Below are positions 31,889 through 40,741 of a stretch of DNA of 64,000 bases, piece after piece; position 1 is the stretch's first letter, and every line of letters starts with the position of its first letter. A program made the translations under genes and the position numbers. A model generated the notes under the pieces. It saw only the letters and a list, made by a program, of their open reading frames with translations, searched no databases and was not told the origin of the DNA. The DNA comes from DASSUW01 sp963740605 (GTDB lineage Bacteria; Actinomycetota; Thermoleophilia; Solirubrobacterales; Solirubrobacteraceae), in the NCBI GenBank assembly GCA_963740605.1, contig CAVUFC010000022.1:806001-870000 (forward strand), read 5' to 3'.

Positions 31889-32317
31889 GTGCCGCGACCG
31901 AAACGCGCAAGCGCCTCGCCGTTAGCCGACGCCCTCGCCCGCGTAGGCGACCGCTGGACCCTGCTGATCGTGGCGGCCCTCCTCGACGGCCCGAAGCGCT
32001 TCAACGAGCTCGAGGCCGAGCTCGACGGCATCGCGCCGAACATCCTCAGCGCCCGCCTCAAGGCCCTGACCGAGCAGGCACTCGTCGTTGCCCAGGCCTA
32101 CAGCGACAAACCGCCGCGGTTCGTGTATGAGCTCTCCGGGTCTGGCCGCGAGCTCGCCGGCGCGCTGCGGCTGCTCGCCGATTGGGGCGCTCGCAGCGGC
32201 GGTGGCGAGCCGTACCGGCACGAGACCTGCGGCACCGCGCTGGAGGCGCGTTGGTGGTGTCCGAGCTGCGAGCAGGTCGTCGACGATCCCGACGACGACG
32301 AGCTCGTGCACGTCTAG
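31889..32317 (+). CDS. HxlR-family transcriptional regulator with C-terminal Cys-rich tail
   Basis: 142 residues from GTG 31889. 'DALARVGDRWTLLIVAALLD' and 'GPKRFNELEAELDGIAPNIL' then 'SARLKALTEQALVVAQ' is the HxlR-type winged helix, lacking the usual N-terminal cysteine. The tail 'HETCGTALEARWWCPSCEQV' has a C-x10-C-x2-C arrangement (third and last Cys as a CPSC knuckle) that may bind zinc. It diverges from the HtrA-like gene; the palindrome at 31713 may be its operator. Confidence 0.85.
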   Translation: MPRPKRASASPLADALARVGDRWTLLIVAALLDGPKRFNELEAELDGIAPNILSARLKALTEQALVVAQAYSDKPPRFVYELSGSGRELAGALRLLADWGARSGGGEPYRHETCGTALEARWWCPSCEQVVDDPDDDELVHV

Positions 32318-32994
32318 CCGCCGCTGTCGCGCCCGCTGACGTCGACGCGACCCTCGGACGGCTGCACGAGCAGCCAGCCCTCGCCCGTGAACGCCATCTG
32401 GATCGACTCGCCGGAGGAGCGGCCGATCAGGTGCTTCATCTTGAAGTCGGTCCGCACCCCGGTCTGCACGCCCGAGGACCAGGTGATCGCGGCCTCGGCG
32501 TCGGCGAACGTCGGTGCGCCGCCGACATCGAGCAGGACGGGCGGGCCGTCGGAGATCACGGCGACCCAGCCGGTGCCGTGCAGGGCCATGTTGAAGAGCC
32601 CGCCGCCCATCATCCCGCTGGCGCCCTCGACCCGCTTGATGTCCCAGTCGATCCCGCTGTCGAACGCGAGCAGGTTGCGCCCGTTGACCGTGATGAGGTC
32701 GTTCTCGAGGTAGATCAGGTGCACCTCCTGGGCCTGCTCGGCGAGGAACACCTCGCCCGTCCCGGACACCTTCATCAGCGGCGCACCCTCCCCGCTCACC
32801 GCCTTCTTGAGCATCCGGCCGAGCCCGCCGGACCCCGCGTGCTCGAACTTCACGTCGCCCTGGTAGGCGACCATCGAGCCGAGCTTGGCCTGAATCGTGA
32901 CCTCTTCCAGCCGCACCTTGAGCAGCTTGGAGTTCTGCAGGGAGAAGGCCTCCTGGGACTGCGTTTCGGCGAACTGAGACAGGCTGGTCTGCAT
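32314..32994 (-). CDS. AIM24 family protein
   Basis: 226 residues from ATG 32994. The AIM24/TIGR00266 beta-barrel pattern is clear: 'AKLGSMVAYQGDVKFEHAGS', 'GGLGRMLKKAVSGEGAPLMK', 'GTGEVFLAEQAQEVHLIYLE' and 'LLAFDSGIDWDIKRVEG'. Bacterial members are cytoplasmic proteins of unknown function. The stop overlaps the end of the convergent HxlR gene by four bases. Confidence 0.9.
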   Translation of the reverse strand: MQTSLSQFAETQSQEAFSLQNSKLLKVRLEEVTIQAKLGSMVAYQGDVKFEHAGSGGLGRMLKKAVSGEGAPLMKVSGTGEVFLAEQAQEVHLIYLENDLITVNGRNLLAFDSGIDWDIKRVEGASGMMGGGLFNMALHGTGWVAVISDGPPVLLDVGGAPTFADAEAAITWSSGVQTGVRTDFKMKHLIGRSSGESIQMAFTGEGWLLVQPSEGRVDVSGRDSGG

Positions 32995-33032
32995 GCGCGC
33001 CAACCTAGGTGGCGCGCAACAGCCAGTCAACC

Positions 33033-34313
33033 TCAGTAGGTGACGCCCGGAGGCGGCGCCGACGGCGACGGGGGCGCCGCCGAGCTGGGCTCGCTCAGAC
33101 CGACGGTCATCGGGGGAGCGGGCGGCGCCGGGACGTGCTCGGACGCGACCGGAGCCGGCGCCGGGGGCGCCGACGGCGCCATCGGCTCGTGGCCGTTCGA
33201 CGACCGGATCTCGGCCTCCGGGCCATCGTCCTTCGGCTTCGACGCAGCCGCGACCATCAGTTTGAAGTCGTGCGGCGAGGTGGCGATGCGCATCGCGTCC
33301 TCCATCGTCACGCGGCCCGCGTGCAGGTGCTGCAGCAGATGCTGGTCGAAGGTCTGCATCCCGTAGTAGGAGCCCTCCGAGATCACCTCCGGCAGCTGGC
33401 CTGTCAGCTTCGGGTCCAGGATCATGTCGTGGACGCGACCGGTCATCACGAGGATCTCGCAGCATGCGACGCGGCCCTGACCGTCGGCGGTCGGGACGAG
33501 CCGCTGGGAGACGATGCCCTTCAGCGTGCCGGCGATCATCGCCCGCGCCTGCTGCTGCTGGTGGGGCGGGAAGAAGTCGATGATGCGGTTGATCGTCTCG
33601 GAGGCGTCGACCGTGTGAAGCGTTGAGAGCACGAGGTGTCCGGTCTCGGCCGCGCTCAGCGCGGTGTGGACCGTCTCCTCGTCACGCATCTCGCCGATCA
33701 GGATGGTGTCCGGGTCCTGCCGCAGCACGCGGCGCAGCGCGCGCTTGAACGAGGCGGTGTCGGCGCCGACCTCGCGCTGGTTGATGATCGAGTTGCGGTC
33801 GCGGTGCAGGAACTCGATCGGGTCCTCGATCGTGACGATGTGCTTGTGCATCGTCCGGTTCATGTGGTCGAGCATCGCCGCGAGGGTGGTCGACTTGCCG
33901 GAGCCGGTCGTGCCCGTGAGGAGCAGGATCCCGCGCTCCTCCTCGGCGAGCGAGGTGACGACCTCGGGCAGCCCGAGCTCGTCGACGGACTTGATGACGA
34001 CCGGGATGGCACGCATGACGATCGAGACCGAACCGCGCTGGCGGAACGCGTTGACTCGGAAGCGGCCGAGGCCCTCGACGGCGTACGAGAAGTCGACCTC
34101 GTTCTCGGAGTTGAACTCCGCGACCTTGTCGTTGTCGTTGAGCATCTCGCCGAGCGCCCGCTCGGTGTCCTCGGGGTAGAGCCGCTCCGTGTCCGGGATG
34201 GCCTCGAGGTGGCCATGCAGTCGGATGAGCGGATAAGAGGGGACCTTCAGGTGGAGGTCGGAGCCCTCCGCAGCGATGAGGTAGCGCAGCGCGTGATCGA
34301 GATCGAATGCCAT
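33033..34313 (-). CDS. pilT: PilT-type twitching motility ATPase
   Basis: 426 residues. An N-terminal PAS-like domain ('LIAAEGSDLHLKVPSYPLIR') is followed by the secretion ATPase core: Walker A 'LTGTTGSGKSTTLAAML', Asp box 'HIVTIEDPIEFLHRDRNSII', Walker B 'DPDTILIGEMRDEETV' and His box 'TGHLVLSTLHTVDASETINR', then the PilT hallmark 'AGTLKGIVSQRL'. The last 75 residues are a Pro/Ala-rich tail not needed for the fold. It powers retraction of type IV pili. No pilin or PilB/PilC gene lies beside it. Confidence 0.93.
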   Translation of the reverse strand: MAFDLDHALRYLIAAEGSDLHLKVPSYPLIRLHGHLEAIPDTERLYPEDTERALGEMLNDNDKVAEFNSENEVDFSYAVEGLGRFRVNAFRQRGSVSIVMRAIPVVIKSVDELGLPEVVTSLAEEERGILLLTGTTGSGKSTTLAAMLDHMNRTMHKHIVTIEDPIEFLHRDRNSIINQREVGADTASFKRALRRVLRQDPDTILIGEMRDEETVHTALSAAETGHLVLSTLHTVDASETINRIIDFFPPHQQQQARAMIAGTLKGIVSQRLVPTADGQGRVACCEILVMTGRVHDMILDPKLTGQLPEVISEGSYYGMQTFDQHLLQHLHAGRVTMEDAMRIATSPHDFKLMVAAASKPKDDGPEAEIRSSNGHEPMAPSAPPAPAPVASEHVPAPPAPPMTVGLSEPSSAAPPSPSAPPPGVTY

Positions 34314-34355
34314 ATCCCGGAATAGATCGGCGCGGCCGCGCTCCCCCTTTACCCC

Positions 34356-34628
34356 TCAGGCATAGAAGTAGGGGTCGAGGACCCGCACCTCCGTGATGCT
34401 GTCGACGGGGAGGTCGTTGCCGGTCGCGGTGCGCCGGATCGCCTCGGGATCGGGGCCGTCGTAGATGCAGAACGTCATCTGCTTGTCCGGCGTCACGTAG
34501 GAGTGCAGCCAGGTCACGCCGTCGGCGGTGTTGCGGTCGACGACGCCGAGGCACGCCGCGGCGCCCTCGTCGTTCATCGGGATATGCAGGCCGTCCGGGA
34601 AGGAGCGGCGGACGAGGTATCGGGGCAT
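34356..34628 (-). CDS. DUF4242 family protein
   Basis: 90 residues from ATG 34628. 'MPRYLVRRSFPDGLHIPMND' and 'TWLHSYVTPDKQMTFCIYDG' then 'PDPEAIRRTATGNDLPVDSI' match the DUF4242 small ferredoxin-like fold. Members are often encoded next to regulators or oxidoreductases; their function is unknown. It lies 12 bases beyond the 3' end of a broken LuxR gene on the same strand. Confidence 0.85.
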   Translation of the reverse strand: MPRYLVRRSFPDGLHIPMNDEGAAACLGVVDRNTADGVTWLHSYVTPDKQMTFCIYDGPDPEAIRRTATGNDLPVDSITEVRVLDPYFYA

Positions 34629-34640
34629 GAGGAGACGATG

Positions 34641-36417
34641 TCAGCGCGCCTGCGCGGGTTCATCGGTCAGATTGCCCATCTTTGCCACGGCGCCCGCCCG
34701 CGGGGAGACGTCGAGCTTCATCAGGATCGCCGAGACGTGGTGGTCGACAGTGCGGCGGGAGACGACCAGCCGATCGGCGATCTCCGCGTTGGTGAGCCCT
34801 TCGGCCACGAGCGCCAGCACCTCGAGCTCGCGCGCGGTGAGGCCGCCGGGGTTCTGCCGAGTGGCTGCCCGCGGCCCGCGGCGACGGAGCCGCAGGACGG
34901 CGGCGCGCGCGCCGAGCCGCGCGAGCGCGTCGAGATCGGCGGCCGCGACCGCCGCCTCGTACGGACAACCGAGCGCAGCCCATGCCGCCGCGCCCTCCTC
35001 GGTACGGCCCGCCAGCTCGAGCGCGTACGGCTCGACGACCCAGTCCGGCAGCTCCTCGGCGACGCCGGCGCGCTGCCGCCACAGCGCCAGCTCGGCCGTC
35101 AACCACCGCTCTCGCCGCCCGTGCGCGAGCTCCCACGCGATCTCGGTCTCCTCGCGCACGCGGTCGGGGTCGCTCAACAGCCACGCGAACTCGGCCCGCG
35201 CCGAAGCCACCTGCCCGAGGCGCTGCAGCTCGCCCGTCGGCCGTGCCAGGGCCAGCGCCTGGTCGAGCGGCTCCACCGCCCCCGGGTCACCACGCCGGGC
35301 GCGGAGCAGCCCGAGCGCCACGAGCGCTGGGATCCGGGTGATCTGCGCGGTGCGCGGGTGGGTCAGCACCTCGTTCGCCGAGTCCGCGGCGGCGGCGTAA
35401 TCGCCCGCGTTGAGCTCGGCGACCGCACGCCCGCCGCAGCTTCTCCCTTCCGCCCGGCAGCCCTTCGCGTTGCTCCGCGCTGCCGACGTTGTTGAGCGCG
35501 TGCACCATCACCTCGTCGTCCCCGAGCCGCTCCGCCAGCGCGATCGCCCGCCCGCCCCACTCCTGCGCGGCCGGCAGGTCGGCCGACAGCATCGCCAGCT
35601 GCGCGCGGTTCGAGTACGCCATCGCCAGCTCGGGGCCGGGCGGCAGCGTCTCGAGGTGCTCGATCGCGGCGCGCGCGAACGCCTCCGACTCCGCGTTGCG
35701 GCCCCGAACCAGTGCGCACGATCGACAGGCGCGTGAGCACCTCGCGGGCACCATCGGTCAGCATCGCCGCGCGGGCGAGCACGGCGTCGCGGACGGTCGC
35801 CGGGATCGTCGCGGCGGGCGCCGACAGAACCTCGGTGACGTAGAAGGGGTTGCCGCCGGTGCGCTGGTGCAGGTGTCGACGCCGTCGATGCCGTGCGGCT
35901 CGGCCAGCTCCCGCACCGCCTCGGCACTCAGCGGCGGAACGCGGATCCGCTCGACGCCGGCCGCGGTCGCCAGCTCGCCGAGCACGAGCCGAAGCGGGTG
36001 GTCGGCGACGTCGCGGAACGTCGCCACCGCCAGCGCCGGCACGCCGCTGATCCGCCGCCCGAGCATGCGCGGCACGTCGAGCGTGCCCTCGTCGGCCCAA
36101 TGCACGTCCTCGAGCACGAGCACCGTCCCGGGCGACGCCCGCAGCTCACGCAGCAGGGAGGCGACGAGCGCGGCCGGGCGCGCGCCGGCCTCGGTGGCCG
36201 CGAGCAGCTCGCCGCCGGCGGCCTCGGCGACGTCGAGCAGCGGGCCGAGCGGCCGTGGCGTCTCCAGCGGGTCGCACGCACCCCACAGCACGCGCCGACC
36301 CGCGGCGAACTCGCGCACCAGCGCGGTCTTGCCGACGCCCGCCTCCCCACCGATCAGGATCAACCGGGCGGGCGGGCCGGCGAGGACTTCGAGACACGCC
36401 TCGCGCTCCAAGAGCAC
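34641..36417 (-). pseudogene. LuxR-family AAA regulator, frameshifted and shortened
   Basis: Three frame changes are needed to follow it. Frame 1 from 36417: 'LILIGGEAGVGKTALVREFA' (P-loop), 'VLVLEDVHWADEGTLDVPRM'. Frame 2 from about 35885: 'HQRTGGNPFYVTEVLSAPAA' and 'LTDGAREVLTRLSIV'. Frame 1 again near 35715: 'SEAFARAAIEHLETLPPGPE' to 'VMVHALNNVGSAEQREG'. A third frame from about 35430 reaches the C-terminal HTH 'LTARELEVLALVAEGLTNAE'. The total is about 590 codons against roughly 850-900 for intact relatives, so TPR-type sequence near 35715 is also lost. Either true decay or clustered sequencing errors; the missing length favours decay. Confidence 0.82.
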
Positions 36418-36434
36418 GAGGCGAGTCTCTCAAT

Positions 36435-37532
36435 CTAGGCGACGTCGCGGAGCTTCTGAGCCTCGGCGAGGCTCTGGAGCTTCTTCAGCGACTGGTTCTC
36501 GATCTGGCGGATGCGCTCGCGCGTGACGTTGAACGTCCGCCCGACTTCATCCAGCGTGCGCGGGTGCTCACCGCCGAGCCCGTAACGGAGCTCGAGGACG
36601 CGCCGCTCGCGGTAGGAGAGGTTCTCCAGCGCCTCGCGGAGGGCTTCCTTGGTGAGGATCTCCGCGGCCCGCTCGTACGGCGACTCGGCCCGCTCGTCGG
36701 CGATGAACTGGCCGAACTCGGACTCCTCCTCGTCGCCGACCGGCTTCTCGAGCGAGACCGGCGCCTGCGCCGAGCGCTTGATCGACTCGACCTCTTCGGG
36801 CTCGATGCCCGTGTGGTGCGCGATCTCCTCGGCGGTGGGCTCGCGGCCCAGCTCGGTGACGAGCTTGCGCTCGGCACGGCCGATCTTGTTCAGCTTCTCG
36901 ACGACGTGGACCGGTATGCGGATCGTGCGCGCCTTGTCGGCGAGCGCGCGGGCGATCGCCTGGCGGATCCACCAGGTCGCGTACGTCGAGAACTTGAAGC
37001 CCTTGCGGTAGTCGAACTTCTCCGCCGCGCGGACGAGGCCCAGCGTGCCCTCCTGGATCAGATCCAGGAACGGCAGGCCCTGGTTGCGGTAGTTCTTGGC
37101 GATGGAGACGACGAGCCGGAGGTTCGACTCGACCATCTTTTGCTTCGCGTCGAGATCGCCGCGCTCGATGCGGCGCGCGAGGTCGACCTCTTCCTGCGCC
37201 GTGAGCAGCCTGACCTTGCCGATGTCCTTCAGGAACAGCTGAAGGCTGTCGGTGGTCATGTCCGGCTTGAGGTCCAGCGTCGTCTTCTTGCGACGGCCGC
37301 GCTTGTCGGGTGCGCGCTCGACCTGGGCTGCCTCGAGAGCGGGGTCGACTTCCTCGACCAGCTCGATCTCGGACTTCTCCAGGTAGCCGTGCAGCTCTTC
37401 GACGTCGGCCTCGTCGAGGTCGATCTCCGCCACCGCGGTGGCGATCTCCGCGAAGGTGAGCACGCCGACCTGCTGCCCCTTGAGGAGCAGGCCCTTCACT
37501 TCTTCGAGTTCTTGGAGGTCCACTACTGACAT
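36435..37532 (-). CDS. rpoD: principal RNA polymerase sigma factor (RpoD/SigA type)
   Basis: 365 residues from ATG 37532 ('MSVVDLQELEEVKGLLLKGQ', a region 1.1-like start); earlier in-frame starts lack homologous look. Region 1.2 'DSLQLFLKDIGKVRLLTAQE', region 2 'FLDLIQEGTLGLVRAAEKFD' and 'FSTYATWWIRQAIARALADK', region 3 'IPVHVVEKLNKIGRAERKLV' and region 4 'RTLDEVGRTFNVTRERIRQI' are all present, with no non-conserved insert. It recognises the housekeeping -10/-35 promoters. Confidence 0.95.
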   Translation of the reverse strand: MSVVDLQELEEVKGLLLKGQQVGVLTFAEIATAVAEIDLDEADVEELHGYLEKSEIELVEEVDPALEAAQVERAPDKRGRRKKTTLDLKPDMTTDSLQLFLKDIGKVRLLTAQEEVDLARRIERGDLDAKQKMVESNLRLVVSIAKNYRNQGLPFLDLIQEGTLGLVRAAEKFDYRKGFKFSTYATWWIRQAIARALADKARTIRIPVHVVEKLNKIGRAERKLVTELGREPTAEEIAHHTGIEPEEVESIKRSAQAPVSLEKPVGDEEESEFGQFIADERAESPYERAAEILTKEALREALENLSYRERRVLELRYGLGGEHPRTLDEVGRTFNVTRERIRQIENQSLKKLQSLAEAQKLRDVA

Positions 37533-37744
37533 CGATGTCCTGTTCTCGGGACGCCTGCGGGGGGCGACAGGGTTCTGAGCGTACACCGCCTGGATCGGCG
37601 CTCCATGACCCGGAGCGAAGCTAGAGAGCACGACCCTACGCGGTAAATCTAGGCGCTATATTTTGTGAAGTCAACGCGGGATAAAGCGCGCTCCGCATCA
37701 CTGTATCCACCCGACGCGCAACTGCGGCGACAATCGTTCATCTC

Positions 37745-38143
37745 ATGGCCGAAAAGTCCGCGAAGAAGAAGCCCAAGAAGGCTGCCGACGCCAGCGTGCT
37801 GGGGAGTCTCCCCGCAACGCGCCCGTCCCGCATCGGCGGCGAGCGCCGTGGTGCCGCAGCGCCGCGTAAGCGCACCACCGCCACAGCCACGAAGCCGAAG
37901 GCGACCGCCGCGCGCAAGCCGACCTCCGCTCCCAAGGCCGCCGAGGCCAAGGCGGCGAAGCTCCGCAAGCCCGATCCGGCCCCGCCCGCGGGTTGGCAGA
38001 CGCCCGGCGAAGACAGCGGCCGCAATGGCGCCACAGACGTCGTCTCGACCGCCGTCCAGGCGGCCGGCGAGCTCGCCCAGTTGGGCGTCACGATCGGCGG
38101 CCAGCTCCTTAGGCGGGCGGCCGGACGAATCCCGCGTCCTTAG
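37745..38143 (+). CDS. small Lys/Ala-rich basic protein
   Basis: 132 residues from ATG 37745. The first 85 residues are Lys/Ala/Pro/Thr-rich ('KSAKKKPKKAADASVLGSLP', 'KRTTATATKPKATAARKPTS'), like histone-H1-type tails. A short amphipathic helix 'TDVVSTAVQAAGELAQLGVT' follows near the C-terminus. It could bind nucleic acid or polyphosphate. It diverges from the rpoD gene, with AT-rich promoter-like sequence at 37650-37690 (ctatattttgtg). Confidence 0.65.
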   Translation: MAEKSAKKKPKKAADASVLGSLPATRPSRIGGERRGAAAPRKRTTATATKPKATAARKPTSAPKAAEAKAAKLRKPDPAPPAGWQTPGEDSGRNGATDVVSTAVQAAGELAQLGVTIGGQLLRRAAGRIPRP

Positions 38144-38173
38144 GGCGCAAACAGCGATTTCTTCTGCTAGGTT

Positions 38174-38325
38174 GGCGCGCGCCGAATCGTCGTGGTTCCA
38201 ACCGCGGCGAACGGGGGAACCAACGGCGGCAGGATGCCGCGGGGGCGAATCGACGAGGGGTCACTTAGTCGTAGCGCTGCTTTCTCTGCGCGAGCCCGTC
38301 AGCTCACCTCGTAGGCACCGGAGAA
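38174..38325 (+). promoter_or_regulatory. c-di-AMP riboswitch (ydaO/yuaA type)
   Basis: The 190-base leader before the RlpA-like gene contains the conserved blocks of this class in order: gccgaatc (38181), cgggggaacca (38212), ggggcgaatc (38242), aggggtcactta (38256), then cgagcccgtcagctcacctc and gtaggcaccggagaa (38291-38325). The last block is the most diagnostic sequence of actinobacterial ydaO elements. High c-di-AMP would switch off the downstream wall-remodelling gene. The gene begins eight bases after the element. Confidence 0.88.
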
Positions 38326-38332
38326 AGTCAAC

Positions 38333-39049
38333 GTGTCAAGGCCCCATGCCCCAAAGCTGGCGCTGTGCGCCACTGTCGTCGTCGCTTTAGCGACGCCGAC
38401 GATCGCGGCTGGGGATCCTGGCACCGGCGGCTCCCAGGCGCCGCCCCCGCCGCAGACCGAGGGCGTGATCACCGCCAGCAGCCCGCAGATCGCGATGTCG
38501 ACGCGCGCCGGCACGATGGTCCGCAAGCTCGCCCGCTTCCGCGGCACCGCTCCCGGCGCCGCCGGCCAGACCGTGGCGATCGAGCGCTTCGACGCCACGA
38601 CACGGCGGTGGGCGACGATCGCGACGACGAAGGTCGACGGCGACGGCTCGTACGTCGCGCGCTGGCGCGCGACCAAGGCCGGTGAGCTGCAGATCCGCGC
38701 CGTCGTGCGGTCCGCGTCGGAGGCGACGGCGGCGAACGCCTCACCCGGGCTGGCGATCACGATCCACAGGCCGGCGATGGCGACGTGGTACGGCCCCGGC
38801 TTCTACGGCCGCACGACCGCATGCGGCGTCCGTATGACCCGGGCGCTGCTCGGCGTCGCCCACAAGACGCTCAAGTGCGGCACCAAGGTCGCCGTGCTCT
38901 ACAAGGGCCGCCGCATCGACGTCCCGGTCGTCGACCGCGGCCCGTTCCGACACGGCACCAAGTACGACCTGACGGCCGCAACGGCCCAGGCACTCGGGTT
39001 CGACCACACCGATCGTCTCGGCGCCATCCGTCTCCGCACCGCCCCGTAG
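38333..39049 (+). CDS. secreted RlpA-like double-psi beta-barrel protein
   Basis: 238 residues from GTG 38333. A signal peptide ('LALCATVVVALATPTIAAGD') precedes a beta-sandwich region (about 45-140) and a C-terminal RlpA-like/DPBB domain: 'ATWYGPGFYGRTTACGVRMT', 'LGVAHKTLKCGTKVAVLYKG' and 'RIDVPVVDRGPFRHGTKYDL'. The Asp in 'VVDRGPF' and the Cys pair are typical. RlpA-type proteins cleave or bind peptidoglycan glycan strands. Control by a c-di-AMP riboswitch is the usual wiring for actinobacterial wall hydrolases. Confidence 0.9.
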   Translation: MSRPHAPKLALCATVVVALATPTIAAGDPGTGGSQAPPPPQTEGVITASSPQIAMSTRAGTMVRKLARFRGTAPGAAGQTVAIERFDATTRRWATIATTKVDGDGSYVARWRATKAGELQIRAVVRSASEATAANASPGLAITIHRPAMATWYGPGFYGRTTACGVRMTRALLGVAHKTLKCGTKVAVLYKGRRIDVPVVDRGPFRHGTKYDLTAATAQALGFDHTDRLGAIRLRTAP

Positions 39050-39066
39050 CCGGTACGGTGACAGCC

Positions 39067-39774
39067 GTGCGCCCGAGGGTGCTTGACGCGGCGATCAGCG
39101 AGCCGGACGACAACACGGTGATGGACGCGGGCGGCGCCGTCCGGTCGATCCAGGCCGCGAACGTCACGATGCCCGCGGGCGAGCTCGAGGAGCTGTGGAC
39201 GCCGCTCTACCTCGAACGCCTCGCGCGCACGTACTGGAAGTACCTCTCGCGTGTCTCGCTCGGCCTGATCCGCGTCGAGTACACGCCGACCGAGCGGCGC
39301 GTCGTGCTGCTGCGGCGGCCGTTCGTCCTGCTGCGCTTCGGCGCGCCCGACTACGACATCAGCGACGGCCGGGGCATCGTCCGCTGGCGGATACGGGGCG
39401 GCGTGCTCGTCGCCAAGCGCGACCAGGGCTACCTGGAGATCGACGTCCGCCGCAACGAGGCCCCGGAGCCGGGCTACGCCCAGGCGCACGTGGAGGTCGA
39501 GGTCGCCAACTTCTATCCACGCATCGCGACCGCGATAACCCGGTGGTTCTACAAGATGACCCAGTCGCGCATCCACGTGCTCGTGACGCACGGGTTCCTG
39601 CGCTCGCTCGCCCGCCGCGAGCTCGAGGCGTCCGCCGTCGGCCGCTTCGAGACGAGCGGAGAGCGGGCGCCGGTCAACATCGGCGAGACGCCGTGGCTGG
39701 TGGTGGGCGCGCTGGTCGCCGCGTTAGTCGGCGCGGTCGCGCTGCTGTGGCGCTTTATCCGTAGCGGCCGGTGA
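39067..39774 (+). CDS. hypothetical protein with C-terminal membrane anchor
   Basis: 235 residues from GTG 39067. A soluble part of mixed alpha/beta ('ELWTPLYLERLARTYWKYLS', 'VVLLRRPFVLLRFGAPDYDI', 'GIVRWRIRGGVLVAKRDQGY') is followed by 'LVVGALVAALVGAVALLWRF', one membrane helix at the very end, so a tail-anchored layout. The sequence resembles DUF2867-like SRPBCC segments only vaguely; I do not assign a family. It overlaps the convergent glpX gene by 20 bases. Confidence 0.65.
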   Translation: MRPRVLDAAISEPDDNTVMDAGGAVRSIQAANVTMPAGELEELWTPLYLERLARTYWKYLSRVSLGLIRVEYTPTERRVVLLRRPFVLLRFGAPDYDISDGRGIVRWRIRGGVLVAKRDQGYLEIDVRRNEAPEPGYAQAHVEVEVANFYPRIATAITRWFYKMTQSRIHVLVTHGFLRSLARRELEASAVGRFETSGERAPVNIGETPWLVVGALVAALVGAVALLWRFIRSGR

Positions 39775-40741
39775 GCGCGCGCAGCTTGGTGCGGTCGTGG
39801 CGCGACTGGATGCGCCGCACCGTCCCCGACCGGCTGCGCATGACGAGCGACTCGGTCGACGCTCCGCGCGCGCCCTCGTAACGGACGCCTTGGAGCACGT
39901 CGCCGTCGGTGACGCCGGTGGCCGAGAAGAAGCAGTTGTCGCCCTTGACGAGATCGTCCTGCGTCAGCACGCGTTCGACGTCGTAGCCGGCGTCGACCGC
40001 CGCTTGGCGCTCGGCGTCGTCGCGCGGGGCGAGCCGCCCGATCAGCCCACCGCCGAAGCACTTGAGCGCGGCGGCCGAGATGACGCCCTCGGGCGTGCCG
40101 CCGATGCCCCACAACAGGTCGACCGGCCGGTCCGGTGAGACGGCCAGCAGCGCGCCGGAGACATCACCGTCGGTGATCAGCCGCACGCGGGCGCCCGCCT
40201 CGCGGATCTGCCGGATGCCGTCCTCGTGGCGCGGGCGATCGAGCACGACGACCATCACGTCGCGCACGTCGGTGCCCTTGCGCTCGGCGATCAGACCGAG
40301 CGTGTCGCCGAGCGGGCGGTCGAGGTCGAGCAGATCGGCGATCTGCTCGGTGCCGGCCATCTTCTCCATGTACACGCACGGACCCGGGTCGAACATCGTG
40401 CCGCGCTCGGACAGCGCAATCACCGCGAGCGCGTTCGGGCGGCCCTGCGCGGCCAGCCGCGTGCCCTCGAGCGGATCGACCGCGATGTCGACCTGCGGCG
40501 GCGAGCCGTCGCCGACCCGCTCGCCGTTGTGCAGCATCGGCGCCTCGTCCTTCTCCCCCTCGCCGATCACCACGACCCCGTCCATGTGCACGGTGTGGAG
40601 CACCGCATTCATGCCGTCGACCGCCGCCTGGTCGGCCGCCTCCTTGTCGCCCATGCCGAGGAGCTGGGCCGCCGCCAGCGCCGCGGCCTCGGTCACGCGC
40701 ACGAGCTCGAGCGCGAGATTGCGGTCGACAGGAACGGTCAT
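39755..40741 (-). CDS. glpX: class II fructose-1,6-bisphosphatase (GlpX)
   Basis: 328 residues from ATG 40741. Motifs: 'VDGMNAVLHTVHMDGVVVIG' with 'EGEKDEAPML' (metal ligands), 'DIAVDPLEGTRLAAQGRPNA', 'RLITDGDVSGALLAVSP' and 'LLWGIGGTPEGVISAAALKC'. It hydrolyses fructose-1,6-bisphosphate in gluconeogenesis and is the actinobacterial standard form. The next gene ends one base upstream, suggesting co-transcription. Confidence 0.95.
   Translation of the reverse strand: MTVPVDRNLALELVRVTEAAALAAAQLLGMGDKEAADQAAVDGMNAVLHTVHMDGVVVIGEGEKDEAPMLHNGERVGDGSPPQVDIAVDPLEGTRLAAQGRPNALAVIALSERGTMFDPGPCVYMEKMAGTEQIADLLDLDRPLGDTLGLIAERKGTDVRDVMVVVLDRPRHEDGIRQIREAGARVRLITDGDVSGALLAVSPDRPVDLLWGIGGTPEGVISAAALKCFGGGLIGRLAPRDDAERQAAVDAGYDVERVLTQDDLVKGDNCFFSATGVTDGDVLQGVRYEGARGASTESLVMRSRSGTVRRIQSRHDRTKLRALTGRYG

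Noticed and set aside
37533..37744. Possible riboswitch or small RNA between the sigma factor gene and the basic-protein gene
   Set aside because: AT-rich promoter-like sequence is visible, but no conserved RNA element or long stem was found.
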